From positions 1 through 64,000 of the forward strand of contig JAFRRN010000057.1 in NCBI GenBank assembly GCA_017428055.1: 64,000 nt of DNA. The letters are read 5' to 3'. The notes beneath the pieces are model-generated. The model searched no databases. It had not been told where the DNA came from and saw nothing but the letters and a program-made list of their open reading frames with translations. Shown one piece after another: positions 1 to 8,786 of this stretch. The position numbers and the translations under genes are program-made. This stretch comes from Prevotella sp. GTDB taxonomy: Bacteria > Bacteroidota > Bacteroidia > Bacteroidales > Bacteroidaceae. The first letter of the stretch is position 1; each line of letters begins with the position of its first letter.

Positions 1-256
1 ATGCCTTGCTCCATTCCATCTGCATCTCGACGATGAACTGCCTCCCGTCGGTGTCCTTGCACCGCACGTCCACGATGGTGTTCTTGCGCCACGGCTGGTC
101 GGGCATCAGCTCCGGGGGTAGGTATTCGATGTGTGTGATCTCCTTGCCCTCGTCCAAGGGGAGTAATGCGTTAAGCAAGCTCATCACCAAGTCGGGATGC
201 TCGCCAAAAATCTTCTTGAACGTCAGGTCTGCTTTTGGATCTAAATACTTTGCCAT
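1..256 (-). CDS. Rpn family PD-(D/E)XK nuclease / putative transposase, 5' part
   Basis: The gene runs off the left edge, so only the first 85 codons are visible. The N-terminus begins MAKYLDPKADLTFKKIFGEH, the hallmark start of Rpn / PDDEXK_2 proteins, which are recombination-promoting nucleases often labelled putative transposases. Further in lie IVDVRCKDTDGRQFIVEMQM, giving the D...ExQ-type core of the PD-(D/E)XK nuclease fold. The ATG at 254-256 is chosen because it gives the family's usual N-terminus and sits 36 bp after a -7 promoter box. The family is known for RecA-independent DNA exchange and phage-defence roles. Function here is inferred from the family only, and whether the gene is intact cannot be seen. 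Confidence 0.85.
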   Translation of the reverse strand, partial: MAKYLDPKADLTFKKIFGEHPDLVMSLLNALLPLDEGKEITHIEYLPPELMPDQPWRKNTIVDVRCKDTDGRQFIVEMQMEWSKA

Positions 257-291
257 AGTGTTATTCTATTTGATTTTATTGTTAACAGACG

Positions 292-299
292 CAAAGATA
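292..299 (-). promoter_or_regulatory. Bacteroidetes -7 box for the Rpn-like gene
   Basis: TATCTTTG on the minus strand matches TAnnTTTG and lies 36 bp upstream of the ATG. No convincing -33 TTTG is seen. Confidence 0.5.
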
Positions 300-347
300 C
301 GATTATTTTCTCATAAATTAGCATTAATTCTTAAAAAACCTTCAAGT

Positions 348-3233
348 TTACATCATGCACAGTCTTTGGTAGACACAATGGGTACACATATCTTTGTTCT
401 CTGTGGGTTCGAATGGATGAGATGGGTCGAAAATCTCCGACAACAAACCGTTCAGCCTATCTCGAAACTCTTGCTCAAGGGGTAGGATGTCATCTATTCT
501 CTCCCTATTAAGGAATAGGATGGGGTCGTAATCCTCGCCCTTTGATTGTTGTATGAATAACAGGGCAGGGCTGACGGTGGCATTTCCTGGGTTCAGTTTA
601 TGGGAATGCCTAACGATGATGGAGTAGAGTAGTGTTTGGAAAAAGTAATGTGTGTGCTTGGTTCTCATTCCATTGTTAGTAAACAGCTCCTCCAAGGAAT
701 AGACCTGTGACGTAGGGGCGCGCCCCGTCTTGTAGTCGATGACACGGATTTGGGGCTGTCCGTCTTTGCCTGTTACCATATCGAGGCGGTCGATGATGCC
801 ACCGATGGCAAGGGTCTTCTTTCCTGTTGTGGTGTCGAATGTTACATTCTCGTATGTGTTTTCTTCCAATCCCAAGATGGTGAAATGCTGATGCTTGGTG
901 TCGATCTCGAGCAATTGTTGCAAATAGTTGAGGATGACTTGTCGATTGATGAGTTGCAAGCCGTTAAGCACGGGCGTCTTGCCTTGCCCTTTCAGGTTGA
1001 ACAACATCTCGTTGAAGGCTTGGTTGATAATCATTTCCAACCTCACTGGGTGTTTGAGTAGGGCAAGGATGGTGTCTTGTCGGATGACGTTTCCGCCCGC
1101 CATCAGTTCCTTGTAAGCAAGTTCTGCCGCCCGATGGAAGATATTGCCAAAGGTTCTGTTATCGATGCTCTCCCCATCGTCAATCTCCTCTGGCTCCTCG
1201 ATTTCAGCTATTCGATGGTAGAAGAATTGCAAGGGGCAGCGGATATAGTCGATGATGGATGTGGGTGAGAGGTTTGTCAGTTGGTTGAGTACGGACAAGC
1301 AATTACCGTCTTTCGCGATAGGGGATGGTTGGGCAAAGGAGAGGTTTATCTCTGACTTGAGCGACTCACGGTGGATGTGTTGGTTGCTTTCCACCATCAA
1401 TTGGAGCATAAAACGGCTCATCTCTCCCCGTTGCCCGTCTTCAGTGGAGTTGTTGTAGAGGATGGTAACGTCTTCGGCTCTTTGAATAAGGCTGTGGAAA
1501 TAATAGGAATAGATGGAAACCTTGTGGTCGATGGTGGTCAAGTCGAATGCCTTGCGAATGGCATGGGGAATGAACGACGTGTCGTTGATGCCCTTGGGCA
1601 TTTTTCCCTCGTTGCACGAGAGTAGCAGAACATGTTTGAAGTCCAGGTTTCGCGTCTCCAAAAGCCCCATCACTTGCAGCCCCTTGGCGGGTTCGCCGAG
1701 GAAAGGGATGGTCGTTGATGCCGTCAGTTGTGTGAAAAGCCGCAGGAAGGTGACGATGTCTATAGCCAAATCCCCTGCGAGGATGAGTTCATGGAGGCGG
1801 TTCAGGAGCTTGTATGTCTTGAACAATCCTTCCTGGAAGAATGGGTCTTCATTCTGCTGGCTATTGTCGGCAATCCGTGTTAGTATATCTAATAGCCATC
1901 GTGATAGTTTCTCAAGGTTGCAGACAGCCTCGTTCCCACCGTCAGTGACATCGGCAGATAGCAAGGCCAACCCCTCGTCAATAGCAGACAAGGTTTCTTT
2001 TTCAATATAAAACAGCTTTTGCTCATCTATCATTTGCTTGACCATTCGGGTGTTGGTCGACACATATTTTATATATGGATGGTTCAACACCTTGTTGATG
2101 TATAGGACTCGGTATCTGTCGTGGTATCTATGAAGACCTGCGGTCTGAAGCATGATGAGGGAATGTACCAAGGAGGCAAAAGGTGACTGTGAAAGAGGAT
2201 AGCCCGTTGTCACGTTGACGTTTCCCACTTCAGGAGGTAGACAATGGATAATTCTTGGCAATAATAGTTCGTCACAAAGGACGATAGCGGTGTCCCTACC
2301 ATCGTCGATACGACTATTCGCAAGCAACCAGTCACTGACGAAACGTGCTTGTGCATCGTCTGTGGGACTACTGATGAAAGTCAACTCCTTGGGTTTGTTG
2401 AAATGATTGTAAATCGCTTCGTCATGGTTGTCGAGTTCATTGGGAAACTCTTGTATGTGTTTTTTGATAAAAAATCCTGCCTCATGATTGCACGAGTCAA
2501 TAAAGGCATGGTCGTAATCCCAATAGAACTTGGTATCTCTTTCTTGTCTCAACCTCTTAAACAATGCCTGTTCCACCTTTTGCACCATGTTGAAACCTAC
2601 GAATGCGTATGTTTTATACTTGAAATCAATCTTTTCGCTTTCAACTACCCTGCGATATAAGGCTCCCTCGTATGCCAGCCCTTGCGATTCGAGCCTTTGG
2701 TTGTATGAGACGTAAATGTCGTGGAAATGGCTCCAAAAGTGTAGAAATCGCCTTTTCAGTTCTGAGTTGTGCTGATCGGAGAAGTTAGAGAAAAACCGCT
2801 GGAGAAGTGCCATCTGTTCCTTATTGAGATATGAAATGTCGTCATACTCATGCAAGTCCCGCAAATTGCCAAATACTTTTTTGGCATCTGCCAAGTTCTT
2901 ATCGATGTCATCAAAGTCGGAGAGGAGTATTTGACCCCATCCGAAAAAGTGATCCAAACTCTCTTCTGTTCCTGTATGGCGGATATATTCTTTATGTAGG
3001 TCGCAGATTAGCTTAATGGGGTCGGCGACAATGAGGCCGGAATGTTGGCGGAAAAGGTCGCTGATGGTAATATAGGCAGGACTCCATAGTGGTTTGTTGG
3101 TGAGTCGAGCAAGGTAGTCGTTGAGAAAGATGGATGCTCGTTTGTTAGGAAATACGACTGCCACTTGCGACAAGTCGTTTCCATATTTCGCCAAAAGGTC
3201 TTTCGCTACGTATTCTAAAAATGTTCCTTTCAT
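348..3233 (-). CDS. addB: AddB-like nuclease/inactivated helicase subunit
   Basis: Second subunit of an AddAB-type double-strand-break resection enzyme. The N-terminus (VAVVFPNKRASIFLNDYL) occupies the helicase position but has no Walker A lysine motif, as is usual for Bacteroidetes AddB-like proteins. The C-terminus carries a PD-(D/E)XK nuclease (VIDYKTGRAP, with D833 and K835) flanked by an AddB-type 4Fe-4S cysteine set: C666 (CPLQFFYH) and C950, C953, C959 (CTHCVYQRLC). Its ATG overlaps the TGA of the upstream addA by four bases (ATGA), so the two are probably translated together. At 961 aa it is of normal size for the group. What is inferred: substrate loading with AddA and any Chi-like recognition sequence. 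Confidence 0.85.
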   Translation of the reverse strand: MKGTFLEYVAKDLLAKYGNDLSQVAVVFPNKRASIFLNDYLARLTNKPLWSPAYITISDLFRQHSGLIVADPIKLICDLHKEYIRHTGTEESLDHFFGWGQILLSDFDDIDKNLADAKKVFGNLRDLHEYDDISYLNKEQMALLQRFFSNFSDQHNSELKRRFLHFWSHFHDIYVSYNQRLESQGLAYEGALYRRVVESEKIDFKYKTYAFVGFNMVQKVEQALFKRLRQERDTKFYWDYDHAFIDSCNHEAGFFIKKHIQEFPNELDNHDEAIYNHFNKPKELTFISSPTDDAQARFVSDWLLANSRIDDGRDTAIVLCDELLLPRIIHCLPPEVGNVNVTTGYPLSQSPFASLVHSLIMLQTAGLHRYHDRYRVLYINKVLNHPYIKYVSTNTRMVKQMIDEQKLFYIEKETLSAIDEGLALLSADVTDGGNEAVCNLEKLSRWLLDILTRIADNSQQNEDPFFQEGLFKTYKLLNRLHELILAGDLAIDIVTFLRLFTQLTASTTIPFLGEPAKGLQVMGLLETRNLDFKHVLLLSCNEGKMPKGINDTSFIPHAIRKAFDLTTIDHKVSIYSYYFHSLIQRAEDVTILYNNSTEDGQRGEMSRFMLQLMVESNQHIHRESLKSEINLSFAQPSPIAKDGNCLSVLNQLTNLSPTSIIDYIRCPLQFFYHRIAEIEEPEEIDDGESIDNRTFGNIFHRAAELAYKELMAGGNVIRQDTILALLKHPVRLEMIINQAFNEMLFNLKGQGKTPVLNGLQLINRQVILNYLQQLLEIDTKHQHFTILGLEENTYENVTFDTTTGKKTLAIGGIIDRLDMVTGKDGQPQIRVIDYKTGRAPTSQVYSLEELFTNNGMRTKHTHYFFQTLLYSIIVRHSHKLNPGNATVSPALLFIQQSKGEDYDPILFLNRERIDDILPLEQEFRDRLNGLLSEIFDPSHPFEPTENKDMCTHCVYQRLCMM

Positions 3234-6200
3234 ATAATTTCTGTGATTTTATTACTATATACATACCATAAATAACCCTTTACTTTGTCATGTCCCATGC
3301 CTTTTAGTAACGACATATATCGTCTTACTTGGTCTAAATGGGCTGGCTGAGGTGTACCAAACTTGAAATCAACCACCACAACTTCATTTCCATCTGTCAT
3401 CACTCGATCAGGACGATGTTCGACGGATCTTCTTTCTACATCGTCGTAAGATAAGATTGTACATTCATTGAAAAGTGTCCATCTGTCAGAAAACCAATCT
3501 GATACGCGCTTGTCGTTAAGCCTTTTGTTGATTAGTTCTTTCAGTCCTTTCTTGGTGATGGATGGATTGTAGAGTATTCCGTCTTGTTCCAGCATTGCCA
3601 AGGCTGTGTCTATGTCTTCTTTCGTGCGTATCATGGAAAAGATTTGGTGAAGAACATTGCCAAGTTGTATGTATTGGTTTTGCGCTTCATTCGTTGAAGA
3701 TTGCCCCACAAAGTCTCGGCTGGCATTGCTTTGGATGAAAGCGGTCTGCCTTTGGCTTGACTCGAAGTGGAATGACCTACTTGAGATTGGCAGGTTGAAG
3801 ACATTGGCAGAATGGTCTTCTTTTTTATTTGAAGTGGGTATATACAATTCCCCGAATGAGAAATACATTTTCGTTTCCTTGTCATCCTTCGCATACTTAA
3901 ATAGTGCATTTGTCAGTTGTGCAGCCACATTCTCCAAACAACTCTCAATAAGGAATGAACGAGAGCCTTTGTCTTCACGTCTTCCATATATAAAGAGGTT
4001 GTGCTTGGCACGTGTAAAGGCGACGTAAAGAAGGTTTAGATTGTCTACAGTATTTTGGAAATGTTCTGCATCATAGTCTTTTGTGAAAAAGGTTTCTTTC
4101 ATTTGCTTTTTACTATAGTCGATGGGTATCAACGGTAGTAGGTTGAAAGGATTTTCCTCTTTGGGTGGAACACACCAGATTAGGGATGTCTTTTCTAACT
4201 TCCAGTCACAAAAAGGCATGAAGACATTGGCAAACTCCAATCCCTTGCTTTTATGGATGGTAAGTAAGCGAATGCCATCTATTTCATCACTGTGAATAGT
4301 TTTCTTCGCAATTGTTGATTCCCATTCTTTGATGAATGTGTCGATGTCGGTGGGGTTGTCGATGAAGAAACGGTGCAACTGATCAAAAAAAGCACAAACG
4401 TATGCACTTTGTCCATCAAATTGTTCTAATTTGAAGATACGGAAGAGTTCTTCGGCTAAATCTATAATGGGCATAGAGCTTAATGTTTCTATGGCATCGA
4501 TAAATTCATGGGGAAGTAACTTATCCATTTTATTGTCTGATACCAGCAACTGGCTGTCTGTTAATTCGTTATGTAAGATTCGCTTTTGAAATACTTTCAC
4601 TAATTGCGTTTTACACAAGATGTCTTCAGGATGGGCAATGAATTTTAGGGCATCTACGATTAAATTCACAGACAATGAGGAGTCTAATCTAAACGCTTCG
4701 TCAGAAACCAGGCTAACTTCGGGGTGGTTGACCATGAAATAGTCTGCTATGTCTTGTATCGTTTTATTGGAGCGAACAAGGATTGCAATATCTTTGTATG
4801 GAACACCTTTCGCAGTCAATTCTTTAATTTTGTCGCTTAAATATTGCATGGTTTCAACCCAATAATCCGTTTTGGGTAGTAATTCAATTTGCACCAACCC
4901 TTCCGAACGACGAGTATCTGGCACATACTGTCTTACGTCTTCGTAAGCTTTTTTCAATTGTGTCACTTCTTCGGTGTCAGTCTCACTTAATTCTTTGCTT
5001 TCCAAACGTGTTGCTTCTTCAAAGAAAGCATTGTTGAAGTCTACGATGTTTTTACATGAACGGTAATTGGTTTGTAGACTTTTCTGTTCTACCTGCTCTC
5101 TATCAAATTCTTTCTCGATGTTGTTGAGCAATCGCCAGTCACCATCTCTCCATCTGTAAATGCTCTGCTTGACATCGCCCACAACCATGTTTTGCGAATT
5201 TTCCTTACTCAAGCACTCCAACAACAGAACTTTGAAGTTTTTCCATTGAATGAGGCTGGTGTCTTGAAATTCATCAATCATGATATTTTCGATTTGAGTC
5301 CCGATTTTCTCATAGATAAATGGGGTGTCAGAATCGCTTATCAATTCATTTAAGAGAGACTGTGTGTCGCTGAGCATAAACCGGTTAACATCCTTGTTTA
5401 TTGTGCGAACTTCCACGTCAATGTGATGGAGAAGGCGTAATTCGTGGATGTGTTTGAGCGTAAGAATAGCCGACCGATAGGCGACAGCCTGTTTACTTCT
5501 CATCCGTTCTGTGTCAATCAAGAGGGGGTGGAGGGTCTCCGTCACGGCATCATAAATGGCACATCCTGGTTTCCAGTCGCTTTTCTTTGCCCATTTCTGG
5601 CTGTCTTCCATGGCATTGCAAACACGTGTTTTCAGTAGTTCATCCCCTTCATATATACCTTTTTGAAGTTTGATGAAATAGCCACACACGCCACTTTCGC
5701 CATACATGAAATCGCTTACAGACAGCCCGTTTTCTGCGAGGCAATCGAAAAAGGTCGCTGCGCATTGCTTCATATTCTCCTCGAACCTGACGGTGAGTTG
5801 GCGTAAAGCATCTGTGATTGACTTGAAGTTATGTTCATCTAAAAGGATTTGATTGATTTCTTTCCTATTCGACTTATAGGTATCCTTGAAAATGTTTTCA
5901 CCAAATCCCTTGATTTTTCCAATGACATTCCATCCTTTCTCCTCGTCGATGTTCTTTTGGATGTAGCTGATAATCCACGATAATACCTTGCTTGACGCTT
6001 CTAAATTCTCGATAAGTCGGTCAACGGCTTTCTCTTCCACCTCCCTGTCATTAAGTTCTATTTTCAAATTGGCTGCCAAGTCGAGTTCCTTGGCGAGGTT
6101 TCTCAACACACCTTGGAAGAATGTGTCTATGGTTTCCACCCTGAAATGGTGATAGTCATGGATGAGTAACGATAGGGCTTGCCCTGCTCGTTTTGATGCG

Positions 6201-6457
6201 AATGTAGGGCCAACATGTAAGTCGCTGACTATTCTCTCTAAATAATTTTGGGAGTCGGGCATCTGTTTCCATATCCCATACAGTTGACTCAAAATCCTCA
6301 TCTTCATCTCCTCCGTGGCTTTATTGGTGAAAGTAACCGCAAGTGTGTTACGATATGAGGTGGGATTGTTAATCAGCAATTTAATATATTCAATTGCCAA
6401 AGTGAAAGTCTTTCCAGACCCTGCGCTCGCCTTGTATACTTTTAATTTGCTTTTCAT
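3230..6457 (-). CDS. addA: AddA-like UvrD-family helicase/nuclease
   Basis: Motor subunit of the double-strand-break repair helicase-nuclease. From the N-terminus: Walker A ASAGSGKTF (residues 9-17), Walker B/motif II DEFQDTS, motif III GDVKQSIYRWRDGD, motif V TIHKSKGLEFANVF and motif VI LLYVAFTRAKHNLF, all typical of UvrD/RecB superfamily 1A. The C-terminus has a second PD-(D/E)XK nuclease (D1017, then VVVVDFKFG with D1030 and K1032). I place the start at the ATG 6455-6457 (MKSKLKVYKASAGSGKT), because the longer reading frame would enter the preceding DUF5686 gene. The 3' end overlaps addB by four bases. By eye this gene is AT-richer than the right half of the window. Confidence 0.9.
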   Translation of the reverse strand: MKSKLKVYKASAGSGKTFTLAIEYIKLLINNPTSYRNTLAVTFTNKATEEMKMRILSQLYGIWKQMPDSQNYLERIVSDLHVGPTFASKRAGQALSLLIHDYHHFRVETIDTFFQGVLRNLAKELDLAANLKIELNDREVEEKAVDRLIENLEASSKVLSWIISYIQKNIDEEKGWNVIGKIKGFGENIFKDTYKSNRKEINQILLDEHNFKSITDALRQLTVRFEENMKQCAATFFDCLAENGLSVSDFMYGESGVCGYFIKLQKGIYEGDELLKTRVCNAMEDSQKWAKKSDWKPGCAIYDAVTETLHPLLIDTERMRSKQAVAYRSAILTLKHIHELRLLHHIDVEVRTINKDVNRFMLSDTQSLLNELISDSDTPFIYEKIGTQIENIMIDEFQDTSLIQWKNFKVLLLECLSKENSQNMVVGDVKQSIYRWRDGDWRLLNNIEKEFDREQVEQKSLQTNYRSCKNIVDFNNAFFEEATRLESKELSETDTEEVTQLKKAYEDVRQYVPDTRRSEGLVQIELLPKTDYWVETMQYLSDKIKELTAKGVPYKDIAILVRSNKTIQDIADYFMVNHPEVSLVSDEAFRLDSSLSVNLIVDALKFIAHPEDILCKTQLVKVFQKRILHNELTDSQLLVSDNKMDKLLPHEFIDAIETLSSMPIIDLAEELFRIFKLEQFDGQSAYVCAFFDQLHRFFIDNPTDIDTFIKEWESTIAKKTIHSDEIDGIRLLTIHKSKGLEFANVFMPFCDWKLEKTSLIWCVPPKEENPFNLLPLIPIDYSKKQMKETFFTKDYDAEHFQNTVDNLNLLYVAFTRAKHNLFIYGRREDKGSRSFLIESCLENVAAQLTNALFKYAKDDKETKMYFSFGELYIPTSNKKEDHSANVFNLPISSRSFHFESSQRQTAFIQSNASRDFVGQSSTNEAQNQYIQLGNVLHQIFSMIRTKEDIDTALAMLEQDGILYNPSITKKGLKELINKRLNDKRVSDWFSDRWTLFNECTILSYDDVERRSVEHRPDRVMTDGNEVVVVDFKFGTPQPAHLDQVRRYMSLLKGMGHDKVKGYLWYVYSNKITEII

Positions 6458-6479
6458 TGTTTTATAAAATTGTATTAGT

Positions 6480-8504
6480 TTACCATTTTCTGAATAATTC
6501 CACTCCAAACTTGCATCCGAAACCGTCATATTTCCCTTCACGCATGGCAACGAAAGTGGCTATTGACAGCCAACGAGTCGTAAAGCCATAGCCGAACTCA
6601 AAATAATTAGATAAGTCCTTGACAGACAATCCACTGACATAAATCCGTTCAAGTTCTATGAAATGTCCTATCCATGGAGTATGAGTCAACAAAAGCAATG
6701 GTGATTCGTAAGTCATATTTGCCCTAAGATAATAACGTGAGGCATTATACCATTCACTTGAAAGTAACTCAAATTCACCACTCCAGTCATCTCGCCATCC
6801 TCCGGGGATGTTATTTTCACGAAAGTGCGTAAAATCCAAAAAGTATTGCTTAGAGTCTCGGTTTGTGTATAGTCCCATGCCTATTCGCATCGATATTGAG
6901 CGGATTCTGCTCAATGGATGGATATAGGAGCCATCGAACTCCCATCGCTCGTATACCGTTGACTTTAGGAAGTTTTCATAGCCTCGTTCATAATCGAGTG
7001 TTAAGATAGGTCCGCGCCATCCTGTTGGTCGATATTGCAGGGAAAGATATGGTGAGAAGGTGTTATAAGTGGATTTGCGATTGGCCATCCTGAATGCTTC
7101 CTTATCCACGGCTTCGCGCTTGTGATAAAGCATTCCTACTTCAAAACTGAATTGGTCATTGACATCGTATGTGTTTAATAATTTTAGATATGTGTCCTTG
7201 AATAAGTCCAACTTGAGGTTGTCCCATTTTAGAGAGTCGCCATATTCCATTTTCATGGCATTGATAATCTCGTATGTGGAGATGCGGTTGCCATTTCCGA
7301 GTTCCATGATGATGGCTCCATTATGTTTTCTATTGTAATAAAATTCGAGGGGAATGTTATAATAGAATAGGTGTTGCTTGAAGGAGTAGCCAGCCCGCAA
7401 TTCCAGGAAAAGGTCACTGTTGGGTGAAAAGACGTAGCTGAAGCGAATTTTCTGCTTATACACGACACCCCGTCGTGAGCTATATCCCAGATAGAGAGGG
7501 TTTAGAAGTGGGTCAATGCGAATATATCCCTGCTTATTATTGCCAAAGTCAGACCTGATTCTATTGATAAGCTTATCGCCGACATAATCCCATAAGATAG
7601 TTTTCGCAATGTTTTTTTTCCTTTCCGCACGTGGGATGGTGTCTTGGGGTGTCTGTCTTTCCTGGTACTCATCCATGACGGCTTGTTCGGCGGGAGCCAG
7701 TGGTTCAGCCCTTACCAGTTCCATGGCTACATCTTGTGGCATGGTCTTGATGGAGTCTTGCGAGAGGATGCTGTCTTGTAAGAAAACTGAATAGTTCGCA
7801 TGGAGCTTGTTGCCCATGAATGCGAACTTACTTTCCAATCGGCAGAAAGAAGGGACAAGAGACATCAGTCCCTCTTTTCCCATGTTCAGTGTCAAACGAA
7901 AGCGTATCATGTCATGTTCGCCGCTTATCTCTGTCTCAATGACCCTTCCTGTGCCGGGGTCGATGATGGCGGCACCACGCACCAGCTGTGTATTATCAAT
8001 TCTGGGCTTGAAGGTGATTTTGGCATTCCCGTTGTCAAGGTGATATACATGGTATTTGTATAGTTTCTTGTTTTCACGGTGGAAAGGCGACAGGATGTGA
8101 TCCTTGATGAGGGTGACATGATAGATTCTTGGCATCAGATATTTCAAGAGGGTGGTCAAAGTACGCCTGTGGTGTGGGATAGAATTGATCTCCAAGATCT
8201 GCCCAGCCTCCGATTGGATGGTGTTGTCGAATACAATCCTGTCGTACCTTTCACCCACGAACTGCCTTGTGTCGCCATGCGCAATGGCATAAAGGGAAGG
8301 GACAGCCAGTAAGGTGAAGTTGCGCCTGTCGGTGCTGATGAAGAATTTTTGGTAGCTGTACTTGACAATGGAGTCATGGGATGTGGTATCGATGTGGGCA
8401 GCATAGCCAAACACTTTGTCCAATAGGTCGGTGTCTTTGCCCACCATGGCGTCTGTCTGCAATGGCATAAACAAGTATATGAACAGCCCCCATAAACGTA
8501 CCAT
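6480..8504 (-). CDS. DUF5686 family outer-envelope protein
   Basis: Matches the Bacteroidetes DUF5686 family: an N-terminal region with FFISTDRRNFTLLAVPSLYA and the block SIPHHRRTLTTLLKYLMP, followed by a beta-rich C-terminal half ending in SNYFEFGYGFTTRWLS, the family's characteristic tail. It looks like an outer-membrane beta-barrel. I choose the ATG at 8502-8504 (MVRLWGLFIYLFMPLQ), which gives a short export signal; an upstream in-frame ATG at 8576 would overlap the promoter box. Unlike many relatives, no N-terminal carboxypeptidase-regulatory domain is visible. It leads the addAB genes by 22 bp, so it may share their transcript. The biochemical role is unknown. Confidence 0.75.
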   Translation of the reverse strand: MVRLWGLFIYLFMPLQTDAMVGKDTDLLDKVFGYAAHIDTTSHDSIVKYSYQKFFISTDRRNFTLLAVPSLYAIAHGDTRQFVGERYDRIVFDNTIQSEAGQILEINSIPHHRRTLTTLLKYLMPRIYHVTLIKDHILSPFHRENKKLYKYHVYHLDNGNAKITFKPRIDNTQLVRGAAIIDPGTGRVIETEISGEHDMIRFRLTLNMGKEGLMSLVPSFCRLESKFAFMGNKLHANYSVFLQDSILSQDSIKTMPQDVAMELVRAEPLAPAEQAVMDEYQERQTPQDTIPRAERKKNIAKTILWDYVGDKLINRIRSDFGNNKQGYIRIDPLLNPLYLGYSSRRGVVYKQKIRFSYVFSPNSDLFLELRAGYSFKQHLFYYNIPLEFYYNRKHNGAIIMELGNGNRISTYEIINAMKMEYGDSLKWDNLKLDLFKDTYLKLLNTYDVNDQFSFEVGMLYHKREAVDKEAFRMANRKSTYNTFSPYLSLQYRPTGWRGPILTLDYERGYENFLKSTVYERWEFDGSYIHPLSRIRSISMRIGMGLYTNRDSKQYFLDFTHFRENNIPGGWRDDWSGEFELLSSEWYNASRYYLRANMTYESPLLLLTHTPWIGHFIELERIYVSGLSVKDLSNYFEFGYGFTTRWLSIATFVAMREGKYDGFGCKFGVELFRKW

Positions 8505-8553
8505 GTCTACTCTTTGCCCTTCTCCAATTGATGTTTTATGTTCGGATACTTGG

Positions 8554-8561
8554 CAAAGATA
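8554..8561 (-). promoter_or_regulatory. -7 box for the DUF5686-addA-addB unit
   Basis: TATCTTTG on the minus strand, 49 bp before the chosen ATG at 8504. It lies inside the longer reading frame and therefore supports the shorter start. Confidence 0.5.
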
Positions 8562-8606
8562 CGATTTTTCATCCAATATCTGCCCAGAAAAGCTGAAAAA
8601 ATATAG

Positions 8607-8669
8607 AGTCGTTTAGGGAATGACTCATTTGATTGTATAGGGAGAATATCCCCCATCTACCAAACGACT
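8607..8669. repeat. Inverted repeat in 8.5-8.8 kb gap
   Basis: AGTCGTTT (8607-8614) and AAACGACT (8662-8669) are perfect complements around a 47-base spacer. The gap 8505-8786 otherwise holds the DUF5686 promoter and the hairpin at 8733-8765, with no gene. Significance is unclear. Confidence 0.35.
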
Positions 8670-8732
8670 AAAAATTTACCTTTTTTGTCGTTCCATGTTT
8701 ATAGTTCCAAATTCATTCAGCTTCCTTATTGG

Positions 8733-8765
8733 GGGCAGCGTCGGTAACGAGACCGGCGACTGCCC
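8733..8765 (-). terminator. Stable hairpin downstream of the STN receptor
   Basis: GGGCAG/CTGCCC and CGTCGGT/ACCGGCG form a 13-pair stem with one bulged A and a six-base loop. It lies 22 bp past the receptor stop codon. There is no T-run in the minus direction, so it may be an mRNA end or stabilising structure and not a classical terminator. Confidence 0.45.
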
Positions 8766-8786
8766 GTAAAACGAGAGAGATTTCTG

